Below are positions 44,641-55,006 of a stretch of 55,860 bases of DNA, one piece after another. The position numbers were made by a program, and so were the translations under genes. The notes beneath the pieces were generated by a model that saw nothing but the letters and a program-made list of their open reading frames with translations, was not told where the DNA came from and did not search any database. This stretch comes from Zygnema cylindricum (lineage: Eukaryota; Streptophyta; Zygnematophyceae; Zygnematales; Zygnemataceae): the NCBI GenBank assembly GCA_037447655.1, contig JBBHKE010001438.1:194810-250669 (forward strand). Reading direction: 5' to 3'. Position 1 is the first letter of the stretch. Every line of letters begins with the position of its first letter.

Positions 44641-46164
44641 CTCCCCTTATTTTTTAGTAAATCTTTAATTTCATACCACACTTCTCCTTGCAGAAAATTA
44701 GCTTAGGGGAAGGCACATGTTTGGTCATCATATCTGCTACCATCTCACTATCTGGTCGGTACTCTAAACTGATTATTTTGTTTTCTACTTTCTCTCTTAC
44801 AAAGCTGAGTCTGATGTCCATGTGTTTGGCTTTAAAATGATGTTTGGGATTGGCAAAAATAGCGATTGCTGCCTGATTATCACAAAAAAATTCCGCACAC
44901 CACTCTTAGGTTACCAAGCTCACCAAGTAAAGACTTGACCCATATCAATTATTTTAGAGAAGAGCAAAAGGCCATATACTCAGCCTCCATGGTTGACTGA
45001 GCAATAATTTTTTGATGTTTGCTACTCCAACAATAAGCCCCATCACCCACATATAATACATATCTAGAAGTGCATCTCCTCATCAGAGTATCACCATAAC
45101 TGGCATCACTCCAAATAGTGATGTCAGTATTCTCCCCACCCAAATGCAACCATAGATCCTTAGTTCCTATCAAATATCTAAGGACTCTCTTAGTTGCCTC
45201 CCAATCCCTCTTAGTGGGAGCATTTAGATTTCTACTCAGCACTGCTACAGCTGCAGCTAAATCCGACCGGGTACTATTCATAAAATAGATTAGACTTCCC
45301 ACTACTTTTCTGTAAGGAATAGTCTGCATGATCTCTGCATGAACTTCTGTTCTTCAGGAGATAATTCCTCGTCTAAGACTATGACTCCTTCTTCCTCACT
45401 CCCCACACTTCCCTTCTTCAACTCCATTGGAGTTGTACAACTATTAGCTTTATTAATCTGAAATTTTTCAAGCATGTTCCCTATTGCTTTCTTGTGAGTC
45501 AATCTTATAATCTTTCTTTTTCGATCTCTTTCTACTTGAATTCCCAAAATATATTTTGCTTCCCCTATATCCTTCATTTCAAATCTCCCCTTAAGATTGG
45601 TTTTCAATTTATTATTTTTTTCCATTGATTTACTTAAAACAAGCAAATCATCAATATAAATTGCAATAAATATAATACCTTTTTCATTTCAAAAACATCG
45701 ATTGAGTGATCTGAGCTGATCCGAATATATCCCAAACCGGTAAGAAACTCATCAAGCTTCTTATTCCATTGTCGAGGCGTCTGTTTCAAACCATAAAGAG
45801 ATTTAATCAGCTGGCATACCTTGCTCTCCTCTCCTTCCTCCACAATTCCTTCGGGTTGGCGCATGAAGATCTCCTCTTCCAATTCTCCATGCAAAAAGGT
45901 TGTCTTGATGTCCATCTGGTGCACCTCCATGTCTTTCGCTGCTGCGAGACTGAGAAGTATGCGGAAGGAGGGAAATCTGACGACCGGGGCAAAGGTTTCC
46001 TTGTAGTCAATTCCCTCCTTTTGGATAAATCTCTTTGCCACTAATCGGGCCTTGTAGCGCTCGATTGTGTTATCTGGGTTCAGTTTTAATTTGAAAACCC
46101 ACTTACAACCGATTGGTTTTCGGTTAGTTGGACAATCCACTTGCTCCCAAGTATCGGCTGCCAT
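44641..46164 (-). pseudogene. J reverse transcriptase and RNase H, broken
   Basis: 45634-46164 starts MAADTWEQVDCP and holds [23 protein letters not shown] and SLYGLKQTPRQW. The catalytic box near 45640-45660 reads YIDD. 45302-45646 and 44949-45329 hold the rest of RT and RNase H (SDASYGDTLMRRC, EAEYMAFC). Frameshifts lie near 45690 and 45325, and the RNase H end at 44700-44945 has stops. Confidence 0.85.
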
Positions 46165-47631
46165 AATTCAGGCCATCTCCTCATTGAAGGCTATCTTCCA
46201 CTGGTTTCTTTCTAGACAAGTCATTGCCTCTCCATAAGTCTGAGGTTCATCTTGATGAGATAGTTTTGTTACCTTGTTATTAACCTATTTTTCTTGCAAT
46301 CTTTTGCTACTTCTCCTTCCCCCCTAAAAATCTGAGGCTAGAATAGATGGTTCTCGTGGATTCTTTCGAACAATCTCGACTTCTCCCCTGTACCTTGATT
46401 CGCAATCAGTTTCCACCACGTCTTCCGCTTCGGGTAGAGTTGTCACTGGAGTTTCTGCAGTCGAGTCCTTTTCGCTGTGATTTATACCTGCAAGAATGTC
46501 ATCTTTTTTAAAACCTGGATAGCTAGGAAGCTCAAAGTCATCGGAGTTGTCTAACTCAAATCTGATTTTACTGACTTTGTATACTTGAAGGGAACCACAG
46601 ATTTTCCTTCATCTATAACTACTAGATGCTTCACTAAGTTTATATCTTCCCTTTTTAGATCATAAACTCTATATCATTTAACATCCTCATCATATCCTAA
46701 TAAGTATCCCGATTTTCCTCAAGAATCTAGCTTCTAATTAGACCGATCTGTATCTAGAATGAATACTTGACTACCGAAAACCTTTAAGTGAGATATGTCT
46801 GGTTTCCGGCCTGTCCATCTCTCATAGGGTGTTTGATCTTTTATAGCTGAAGTAAGAACTCTATTTTTGAGGTAATTAGCACAGTTCATTGCTTCTACCC
46901 AAAACCTTTTTTTTATCTTTTTATCTTACAACATATTTCTATCACTATCACTTAGTGTTCAATTTAACCTTTCAGTTACCCCATTGTGTTCCGGGTTTTT
47001 TGGAACTGTCTTTTGGTGTTGGACCCCATCTTCCCTCAAAAAATCCTCAAACTGGTTAGAAGTATACTCTCCACCATTGTCACTCCTTACTCTCTTCAAT
47101 GGAGTTTCATGGAGATTTTCGCTCCATGCTTTATATTGTCTAAAACAATCCTGAGCTTCTAACTTTTTTTAAAAAAATACACTCGGGAATACCGAGACCA
47201 AACATCAATGATAGTCATCATAAATCTTTCCTCCCCCGGTGAGGTCACTTTAGCCGGTCCCCAAATATGTGTGTGTACTAGATCTAGATTTTTTCTCCCT
47301 TATAGATGGTTGTTTTAAGAAAGGGTAATCTGTGTGCTTTACCTTGAGCACATCCACTACAATCACTTATATTATCACTCTCATTGAACTGAATCCCTTC
47401 CACCACTCCCATCTTTTTCATCTCTCTTAACTTATCTAGATTCACATGCCCAAGCCTCTTATGCCACATCATAATATCATGAACACCAGCATAATAAAGT
47501 TTCTTTGTTTCATTACTTAAAATCAGCCTCAACATCCCATAGCTACCTTTCTCAGCAATGAAATAGACATCCTCCTCTAAAACTAGCAGTAAAGACTCCT
47601 TCCTTAGTGTTAGTAAAAAAACCCTTATCAT
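46165..47631 (-). pseudogene. J integrase and GAG-pre-integrase, badly worn
   Basis: 47284-47631 reads MMWHKRLGHVNLDKL and CSGCAQGKAHRLPF cleanly. From 47280 down to 46165 the core can be followed only by comparison with H, with runs of T/A causing frameshifts (near 47165) and several stops. Confidence 0.78.
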
Positions 47632-48984
47632 CTAATACAGATGTAGAGATAAGGTTTTTGTTCAGCTCCGGAATAAACAATACATCGGAGAATGTTACTA
47701 TAGATGTCTTTCCTTCTACTAACACTTTCAGATCTACCGATCCTACAAGAGTAGTGGTGACTATCCTCCCATCCCTGTACTCTATCTCTACGGTGGGAAC
47801 CTTTCTTATCTTAGTGAACAGGTGCCTATCCTTACACATGTGCATGGAGGCACCTGAATCTACAATCCAGCCTGCTTCACCTTTCAATCCACCGTAAGCA
47901 CATTTCTGCCTTTGTGGGATTTGGACCTCGTTTTTCGCCTCCAACACCTCATCCAAAAAGAGCTCATCGTCCTCGTCCTCGGATTCCTCCTCAAGTACCT
48001 GTGTGACAAAGGCCTTTTTCTTTCCTCTCGGGGTACCACCGGTCTGCCCCTCCTTTAACCGAAGCTCGGTTAGCTTAGTGCACTCGGCCATATAGTGTCC
48101 CGGTTTCTTACAAAAATGACATAAACCTTTGGGAGCCCTTGGTTCGAACTCGTCGGTCTGATTTTTTTGCTCCCTCCCCTCATAGTTTCCGACCGGTTTT
48201 CGGGAATCCTTTTTCCTCCAATCGGTCGCAGTTGCCAAGGCTTGACCACTCTTTCCTCCCCTTTGGATCTCAATCGTACTCTCCCGAACGAGAATCATCC
48301 CTACTACTGAGTTCCATGTCCACCTTGAGTCAGGCAAGTCCTGCACACGGTTGACTATGTTCTCGAACTCATCGGGAAACTTCATTAGTAAACACTTAAC
48401 CTTTTCTTTTTCACTTAAATCTTTTCCAGCACTCTCTAGCTCCATGAAGAGTGTAGCAAGCTCATTGCAAAAATCCAACATCTTTCCCCCTTTGTATACA
48501 TACTCCTTAACTTTGTGATCAGCCAACTGTTGTTGCTGAATCGTACCACTTCGGTACATCTCTATGAGAGCCATCCAAAGATCGGATGCCATTTCTACCT
48601 TCAAATGAGGACATGCAAGTCCTTGAGTGAGATGGCGAAGGATGAAGTGCTTTGCGGCCATATTGTTGAAGTCCCAGGTTTTAGTATCATTCTCCTCGTT
48701 CCTCGAAATAGGTGAATTGAATGCCGAACCAGTTGCTATTGGTGTGGTCGTCTCCTTCTCCTTTCCTTTGTCAACCACCTATCCTTCTTTAATCTCCTCC
48801 GTTGAAGGTGGATCCTCTTTCCTGGTGAATATGCTTCCTCCAACCTTGGAGGGATTCCAATACTTGATGGACGCCTCAACCGTCCACTCACTATTCCCCA
48901 AAACCTTTTTTCGCATAGAGCTCCTATCATCATACTTTTCTAGTATATGAAGCCAGTTCAATTAAATATTGGTACCGTAGAGGG
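47552..48984 (-). pseudogene. J gag and protease
   Basis: A 408-codon frame (47552-48778) with the capsid region (YVYKGGKMLDFCNE), zinc knuckle CHFCKKPGHYMAEC, acidic tail and a complete protease motif IVDSGASMHMC. A TAG at 48779-48781 (Glu in H) and a frameshift near 48930 separate it from the N-terminal gag codons 48782-48984. Confidence 0.86.
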
Positions 48985-48985
48985 T

Positions 48986-48997
48986 GGGCCCATAACG
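48986..48997 (-). promoter_or_regulatory. J primer-binding site
   Basis: CGTTATGGGCCC on the minus strand, one base off consensus at the first position, extended by ACCC. Confidence 0.82.
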
Positions 48998-49345
48998 TGA
49001 AACTCTGAGACCTCAATAAGTCCTCAGAATGGACAGCTTCCAAGAAGCCTTTAGGATAATCTAGACCCCTTTATGTTTCAGCAAGAACAACTGCCACCCT
49101 CGCGGACAAAAACTCTAACTAAGTGCATCCTTGTGAAGTCAAGACTCCCCTGAGTGGATAGCAAAAATAATCTCTGAATTTGCTCCCTTGAGAAGTAAGT
49201 TATGGAGGGTCAAAGTTGACCTTTTGTTACAGAAGCTCTCTGGGAGAGAGGGTCCTATCTCCTAATTTTTCTAAGTTGTTGATATTTGAGTATTTTCTAG
49301 GTCTGTATTATAATAGGAAAAATGTTGAGGCGGTCTACCTCTAAC

Positions 49346-49398
49346 TCCCTTTACCCAGCCCCCACACTTGTTGTAGTCACTGAAGGCTGGGTAGGGTG
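49346..49398 (+). other. LTR hairpin with conserved 16-nt core (I 5' LTR)
   Basis: TACCCAGCC pairs with GGCTGGGTA, extended by CCC/GGG, around core ACTTGTTGTAGTCACT (49366-49381). Confidence 0.78.
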
Positions 49399-49464
49399 AT
49401 AGGGCCATGGCTGCCTAATGCTTTGTAGCAGACAGCTAGCAGAAAATAGATGGGTTTACTAAAA

Positions 49465-49541
49465 GTGTTGACGGACCCAGGAATTGATCCTGGTACCTGC
49501 CGTCCGTCAATGTAGCCGTTAGCTTTGTCCGTTTAGTCTAG
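49465..49541 (-). promoter_or_regulatory. tRNA-like A/B-box block, antisense to element I (5' LTR)
   Basis: B-box-like GGATCAATTCC on the minus strand (49480-49490) inside a CCAGG/CCTGG T-arm-like hairpin; A-box-like block near 49515-49535. Confidence 0.68.
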
Positions 49542-49919
49542 GACTAGTGCTAGGACATATAGGGTTTGATAAATATATAAATATGTACACGTAGACGAAT
49601 TCATTTAACGGCGCAAAAAGATCCTTAGTACATAGAAACAGTTTAGTGAAGTATGGTTTACGCGAAACTGATACCACGCATTTGTTTCGACGGCGAAACA
49701 AATACCGCCCACTTATTTTCGACGGGTAAGAATGGATACCAGATTTAATCGACGGCCGTGGTGCTAGCCGAGATTCCGGAATGGCCGCCTTGGCGTTTTC
49801 TGACGCCGCCACTCCGGATGACACGTGGAAATGCGCTGGAGGATTGCGGAATCTCCAGAGCGCAAGATAACAAGTTTGGGTGTGACATTTGTCACTCGTA
49901 TGGTCTTGTCGTACAATTT

Positions 49920-49960
49920 CCGTACAGAAAGTACTCCGGCGCCTGTACTTTTGTGTACGG
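49920..49960 (+). promoter_or_regulatory. GTAC inverted repeat in U3 (I 5' LTR)
   Basis: CCGTACAGAAAGTAC pairs with GTACTTTTGTGTACGG; two more GTAC cores flank it and TGATTGG follows at about 49972. Confidence 0.72.
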
Positions 49961-50064
49961 TAGAGTCCTGTGATTGGCGCCGTACTTCAGTAGAAGGGGT
50001 TTAGAGAGGGACTAGAACTTAGAATATTTCTGGTAGGTAGATGCCTCTCCCAGAGAGCACGTTG

Positions 50065-50070
50065 TATAAA
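50065..50070 (+). promoter_or_regulatory. LTR TATA box (element I)
   Basis: TATAAA about 105 nt after the GTAC inverted repeat and about 350 nt before the gag ATG; the same block is in the 3' LTR near 53120. Confidence 0.6.
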
Positions 50071-50135
50071 TGGCAAACTTTGGCCAACCATAACAATTAA
50101 TTCAGTTGACCAAATTCAGTGATTTTTGTTGCTGC

Positions 50136-50151
50136 GGACTCAGGGGAGTCC
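50136..50151 (+). other. Leader hairpin GGACTC/GAGTCC (I)
   Basis: GGACTCAGGGGAGTCC, about 65 nt after the TATA box, following a GATTTTTGTTGCTG block. Confidence 0.6.
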
Positions 50152-50420
50152 AGGCTACACAGGGGTGTAATTGGTCAGAGTTTTTGCCTGCCAGGGTGGC
50201 TGCATTTCTAAGGGAAAGTCAAAGTGGGGGAATGTGTCCAAATCTCATATTCTAACTTTGCATTCTGTGGTGGAACTGAGCACACAGAAAGTCTTACTTC
50301 TCAGGGGTGAAGCTTTAATGAGGTTCTGATTGTCAAAGGGTCAATCATTTGGGTTTATATCAAGTTGGAGTCGGCACTATCTAAATAAGCTTCCTTAAGA
50401 CCTGCGAATTCTGTGTGGCA

Positions 50421-52313
50421 ATGGAGCCCATAGAATTTCAGGTTATGAACCCACCATCTAGGGTGCCTATGTTCGATGGAACAGACTTCACTTATTGGGA
50501 GTTTACGATGGAGGGATTGCTTTTCGAGAAGCACTTATGGGGAATTGTTTCGGGACAAGTGAGGTGTCCGCCATCGGGTTTTGGTGGAGCTCACTATGGA
50601 GAATCATCTGGGGCTGCCCAGAAAACCAATCGGAGTTCAGATGCAACGGAAGGTGAAGGGAAAGTCATTACCGTGGAAGGGGAAATAGGGGAGAAAGATA
50701 AAGGGACACCTATGGTGAGGGGAGCTAGGCTCTCGGCTATGGTTCCACTTGTGGGGGTTATAACTGAACCAAAAACTGAAGAAAATGATACGAAAATTTG
50801 GGAATATATTAACACTATAGCAAAACATCTCATACTTAGATATGTGTCTAAGTCCATAGCTATCACTCTTTTAAGTCTAACTAAGTCTTCGGAAATTTGG
50901 GAAACACTAATTCAGATTTATAAGAGTGAGACTATACAGAGGCAGCAGTTAGTAAAACAGGAAATAGACGCCTATGTTTATAAAGGCGGTAGCATGATAG
51001 AGTTTTGCAATGATATTGCTCCGTTATATGTTGAGCTTGCTAGTGCGGGATATGTAGAATCTGAGGAGAGGAAGATTAATACACTAATCATAAAGCTTCC
51101 ATATGAGTACGAAGACATCATTTACCGTATGTAGGGAATGGATGTCTCCTCATGGACTTGGAGCATTACCACGGGGATAATTCTTGTGAGGGAAAGCACT
51201 TTGGAGCTTCGCAGGGGAAGTGAGAGAGTGACTGCATTTACAGCTGGTGGTGACTGGCGGAAGCGTGATGTGAGGAACGGCGGTGACGAGCGGAAGCGTG
51301 ATGAGAGGAAGAAAGACAAAGGTAAAACTTATCGGAACTTTGGTGGAAAGAGAGGGAGAGGAAAAGAAAGGGGAGCTTTGAAACAAGGGGTTTGCTTCGC
51401 TTGTAGGAAACTGGGTCACTATATGGAGGAGTGTCTTCGTTTGGAAGAACTCAGAAGTTGGAGTGTGAATGAGGAGGAAGAAGGGGAAGAGGAGAAAGAG
51501 GATGAACAAATCTTGGAGCTTCTTCACATCGGTAGAATGGAGAAGAGAGAAAAGTACACAGAAATTCCACGAAGGCAACAGTGTGCTTTTGGAGGTATAA
51601 GAGAAGTAAAGAGAGAGGAGGTACTTGAGGATGTCGAGGAGTGTAAAGTGTATGACTTAGAAATGAGAAAGTCAGAACTAGGATCCATAAGTGAAAACGG
51701 GAAAAATAAAATTAATGAGGATAATATTATAGGTATTTTGGAATTAAAAAACTGGTCGGAAAGGGAGACTTCAACGGATTCCGAGGAAAGGGGAGAAGTG
51801 AAACTAGAAGGGGTTTTAAAAGATAGGGGAGAAGAGGAATATTTAATGAAAGGTTTAGGGGAGGAGAAATATTTATTGGGAATAAATTTAGAAAGTGAGA
51901 GTGGAAAGAAATCCATGGAAGAGAGTGAGGAAAGTTCATGTTTTGGGGGTGATGGGTTTGACATCACTAAAGGGAGTGATGACATTTATGAAGGTGTGCC
52001 TGTAAAAGGGTTAGCCTCAGGGTGTGTGTTGCAGATTGGAGATGGGGCTGGCTGTTTGGATTGCAAGAGGGAAACCGGTTTGTGTGTGGATGAAAAAGTG
52101 ATGAGGTGGATAAAATCTTTGCTCGGATTTATGAAAAGTGGGATGTTAAATAAAATATGTGATGCAATAATTATTTCAGTTCATCTATTGCACTGTGTTA
52201 AATACGAGAGTATTTTCTTAAAGTTTTATGAAAAGAAAAGGAAAAGAAATAAAAAGAGAAAAAGGGAAAGAGAGTGCGTGTTTATTTGTGTGAGGAAGTC
52301 GAAAGGAAAATAG
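50421..52313 (+). pseudogene. I Gag fused to RT/RNase H remnants, one in-frame stop
   Basis: One frame of about 630 codons from an LTR ATG (MEPIEFQVMNPPSRVPMF), broken only by TAG at 51132-51134, where relatives have Gln. The capsid region holds YVYKGGSMIEFCND. Past the stop come a WRKRD/ERKRDERKK basic repeat, a CX2CX4HX4C knuckle (CFACRKLGHYMEEC), a Glu-rich tail, an RT remnant (YLMKGLGEEKYLLGI, near 51840) and an RNase H remnant (DITKGSDDIYEG to KICDAIIIS, near 51958-52180). Protease, integrase and YVDD are absent. It could supply Gag or a Gag-pol-tail protein; enzymes would have to come from another element. Confidence 0.87.
50441..50452 (+). promoter_or_regulatory. I primer-binding site
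   Basis: GGTTATGAACCC, two changes from GGTTATGGGCCC, extended by ACC; Gag residues become QVMNPP. Confidence 0.8.
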
Positions 52314-52318
52314 ACTAG

Positions 52319-52331
52319 AAAATAAGGGGAG
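52319..52331 (+). promoter_or_regulatory. I polypurine tract
   Basis: AAAATAAGGGGAG, identical to H, right before the 3' LTR. Confidence 0.85.
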
Positions 52332-52400
52332 TGTTGATATTTGAGTATTTTCTAGGTCTGTATTATAATAGGAAAAATGTTGAGGCGGTCTACCTCTAAC

Positions 52401-52453
52401 TCCCTTTACCAAGCCCCCACACTTGTTGTAGTCACTGAAGGCTGGGTAGGGTG
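52401..52453 (+). other. LTR hairpin with conserved 16-nt core (I 3' LTR)
   Basis: As in the 5' LTR, with one stem mismatch (AAGCC against GGCTG); core 52421-52436. Confidence 0.72.
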
Positions 52454-52519
52454 ATAGGGCCATGGCTGCCTAATGCTTTGTAGCAGACAGTTAGCAGAAA
52501 ATAGATGGGTTTACTAAAA

Positions 52520-52596
52520 GTGTTGACGGACCCAGGAATTGATCCTGGTACCTGCCGTCCGTCAATGTAGCCGTTAGCTTTGTCCGTTTAGTCTAG
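52520..52596 (-). promoter_or_regulatory. tRNA-like A/B-box block, antisense to element I (3' LTR)
   Basis: Same as the 5' copy; B-box-like block at 52535-52545. Confidence 0.68.
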
Positions 52597-52974
52597 GACT
52601 AGTGCTAGGACATATAGGGTTTGATAAATATATAAATATGTACACGTAGACGAATTCATTTAACGGCGCAAAAAGATCCTTAGTACATAGAAACAGTTTA
52701 GTGAAGTATGGTTTACGCGAAACTGATACCACGCATTTGTTTCGACGGCGAAACAAATACCGCGCACTTATTTTCGACGGGTAAGAATGGATACCAGATT
52801 TAATCGACGGCCGTGGTGCTAGCCGAGATTCCGGAATGGCCGCCTTGGCGTTTTCTGACGTCGCCACTCTGGATGACACGTGGAAATGCGCTGGAGGATT
52901 GCGGAATCTCCAGAGCGCAAGATAACAAGTTTGGGTGTGACATTTGTCACTCGTATGGTCTTGTCGTACAATTT

Positions 52975-53015
52975 CCGTACAGAAAGTACTCCGGCGCCTG
53001 TACTTTTGTGTACGG
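52975..53015 (+). promoter_or_regulatory. GTAC inverted repeat in U3 (I 3' LTR)
   Basis: Identical to 49920-49960. Confidence 0.72.
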
Positions 53016-53989
53016 TAGAGTCCTGTGATTGGCGCCGTACTTCAGTAGAAGGGGTTTAGAGAGGGACTAGAACTTAGAATATTTCTGGTAGGTAGATGCC
53101 TCTCCCAGAGAGCACGTTGTATAAATGGCAAACTTTGGCCAGCCATAACAATTAATTCAGTTGACCAAATTCAGTGATTTTTGTTGCTGCGGACTCAGGG
53201 GAGTCCAGGCTACACAGGGGTGTAGTCGGTCAGAGTTTTTGCCTGCCAGGGTGGCTGCATTTCTAAGGGAAAGTCAAAGTGGGGGAATGTGTCCAAATCT
53301 CATATTCTAACTTTGCATTCTGTGGTGGAACTGAGCACACAGAAAGTCTTACTTCTCAGGGTTGAAGCTTTAATGAGGTTCTGATTGTCAAGGGGTCAAT
53401 CATTTGGGTTTATATCAAGTTGGAGTTGGCACTATCTAGATTAGCTTCCTTAAGACCTGCGAATTCTGTGTGGCAATGGAGCCCATAGAATTTCATAAGT
53501 CATATCTCTCTCACAGACTCTATCTACTGATGTACGGAGCCAATCAAGTTACACCTCCATACACAAAAGTACAGTTGCTAGTGTACTTTCTGCACTTTCT
53601 GCAGGGACACTGTACGACATGGCCTAAAAGTCTACACATGTCATATACGGATTTGGTGGCGTAATCCCCGGAGATTTTATGATCCAACGCAATTTTGCCA
53701 CGTGTCATCCGATGTGGCGATAACCACAAACCGCCGAAATCCTATTCTGCAATCACGGCGTTCATTTTGGCCGTCCGATCAAAATCCCATTTAATCTTAG
53801 CCGTAATAAATACCTGCGCGGTAATCATTTCGCTAAAGAAACAAATGCGCGGTATTCGTTTCTTATTCGTACCGCAAACCGTACATTTACATTATTGGAT
53901 CTATGTATCCCGTAAATAGTTTCAGTTAAGCAAATTATCCTACGTGGTAAAGTTTAAGGAAATATCAAACCCTATTGGATGTAACATTA

Positions 53990-54058
53990 AGTCTAAACTT
54001 AATGGTTAAGGATGCCGGCTACCGCCAGCTTACCGTCCGTTAGGTACCATGATCAAAT
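53990..54058 (+). promoter_or_regulatory. tRNA-like block of J 5' LTR, cut by K
   Basis: CTTAATGGTTAAGGATGCC (A box) is present; the B box is broken after ATGATCAAAT at 54058, where K starts. Confidence 0.65.
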
Positions 54059-54107
54059 TGTTGAAAATGGAGGTATTTTGTAGTCTCTCTTATGGACTTA
54101 CTGCAGC

Positions 54108-54133
54108 CCTCATACTTGTCGTAGTCACTGAGG
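54108..54133 (+). other. LTR hairpin with conserved 16-nt core (K)
   Basis: Core ACTTGTCGTAGTCACT (54114-54129) with only a short CCTCA/TGAGG stem. Confidence 0.55.
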
Positions 54134-54224
54134 ACCTGAATAAAACCATGGCTGTCTGCTGCAGCTAAAGGAGACAAACTGATCATTCACGGCAGTTTTT
54201 CTTTGCAAAATATATTACTGCACC

Positions 54225-54299
54225 TTGTGAGAATTGACCCAGTGACCTCTGGATGATCACCGTACGGAACAACCGTACGCCTTATCCAGTAAGCCTTGA
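54225..54299 (-). promoter_or_regulatory. tRNA-like A/B-box block, antisense to element K
   Basis: Minus strand: A-box-like CTTACTGGATAAGGCG and B-box-like GGGTCAATTCTC; further from consensus than in G or H. Confidence 0.6.
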
Positions 54300-54652
54300 A
54301 GATTCGATACATGTATATGGCGCGATAATAATTTAGAGTCGTACAGCGTCGAACATTTCATTTAACAAGTTACGGAACAAACTATGCATGGAAACATACC
54401 GCGTCGCACGAAATCGGGACCGCACGAAAATTACGAATTAACATTTAATTTCGACGGACAAAATTAAAATGTCTTGATCGAACGACTCACAGTGGGGCCG
54501 GAATACCGGAATAGACATTTGGCGGTTTGCGGAGCAGATGTCGGCGGATGACACGTGGCAACATATGGTTGGACAGCGGACATTACGGGAGGAGCAACTA
54601 CGGCTACGGAACTGACACGCGTCAGCGGACCCGCCATGCCGTACTATGGCCG

Positions 54653-54687
54653 TACAAGAAGTACACCGGTACCTGTACCTTCTTGTA
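54653..54687 (+). promoter_or_regulatory. GTAC inverted repeat in U3 (K)
   Basis: TACAAGAAGTAC pairs with GTACCTTCTTGTA with one bulge. Arm sequence differs from H and I while pairing is kept. ATGATTGG follows. Confidence 0.65.
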
Positions 54688-55006
54688 ATTTACAGTAATA
54701 TGATTGGTCTAGTACCTTAGAGATAGGTTTAGAGAGGTAGCTTAGGACTTAGAATATTTTTCGGTTTTTCACCCTCTCTCCCAAAGAGCACCTGTATTTA
54801 TAAACCAACTTTGGTCAGCCATAACTTAATGCTCAGGTGAGCAAATTCAGCGATTCTTTTTGCTGCGGAATCAGAGGAGTCCAGGCTACACGGGGGTATA
54901 GCTGGTCAAAGATTTTGCGTCCCAGGGTGGGACTTATTCATTGTCAAAGTCAAAAGTGCATATACTATCCAAGAGGTTTCACATAAGCTGGACATTCTGT
55001 GTACCA

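Larger units (their letters stand above)
49277..50440 (+). repeat. I 5' LTR
   Basis: TGTTGATATTTGAG to TAGAATTTCA. Includes the gag ATG at 50421. Confidence 0.95.
49277..53495 (+). mobile_element. I: young gag-only copia derivative (non-autonomous)
   Basis: 4.2 kb with two 1,164-bp LTRs that differ at roughly a dozen sites, perfect TSD TAAGT (49272-49276 and 53496-53500), primer site, polypurine tract and one long frame. It lacks PR, INT and most of RT and RNase H. F has the same structure, so this is a lineage and not a one-off deletion. Confidence 0.94.
52332..53495 (+). repeat. I 3' LTR
   Basis: 1,164 bp, the same length as the 5' LTR; repeats all its modules, including the gag ATG at the end. 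Confidence 0.95.
43591..54058 (-). mobile_element. J: copia element related to H, host of I and K
   Basis: 3' LTR 43591-44640, pol and gag 44641-48984, primer site, and a 5' LTR (from 48998) split by I and K. Its right end and second TSD copy are outside the window. Gag-PR and RNase H are well kept; integrase is badly worn. Confidence 0.9.
48998..54058 (-). repeat. J 5' LTR, split by I and cut by K
   Basis: 48998-49276 and 53501-54058 join across I into 837 bp that follow the J 3' LTR. The remaining 210 or so bases lie beyond K. The join falls in TCTAAGTC-type text matched at 43845. Confidence 0.88.

Noticed and set aside
50421-51134. Host-derived gene captured by I
   Set aside because: The whole frame aligns with copia Gag of relatives, and its tail with RT and RNase H, so no foreign gene is needed.
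50421-52313. Alternative genetic code with UAG as glutamine
   Set aside because: TAG also replaces Trp, Glu and Arg codons, TAA and TGA breaks occur too, and TAG is the natural stop just before the polypurine tract in H.
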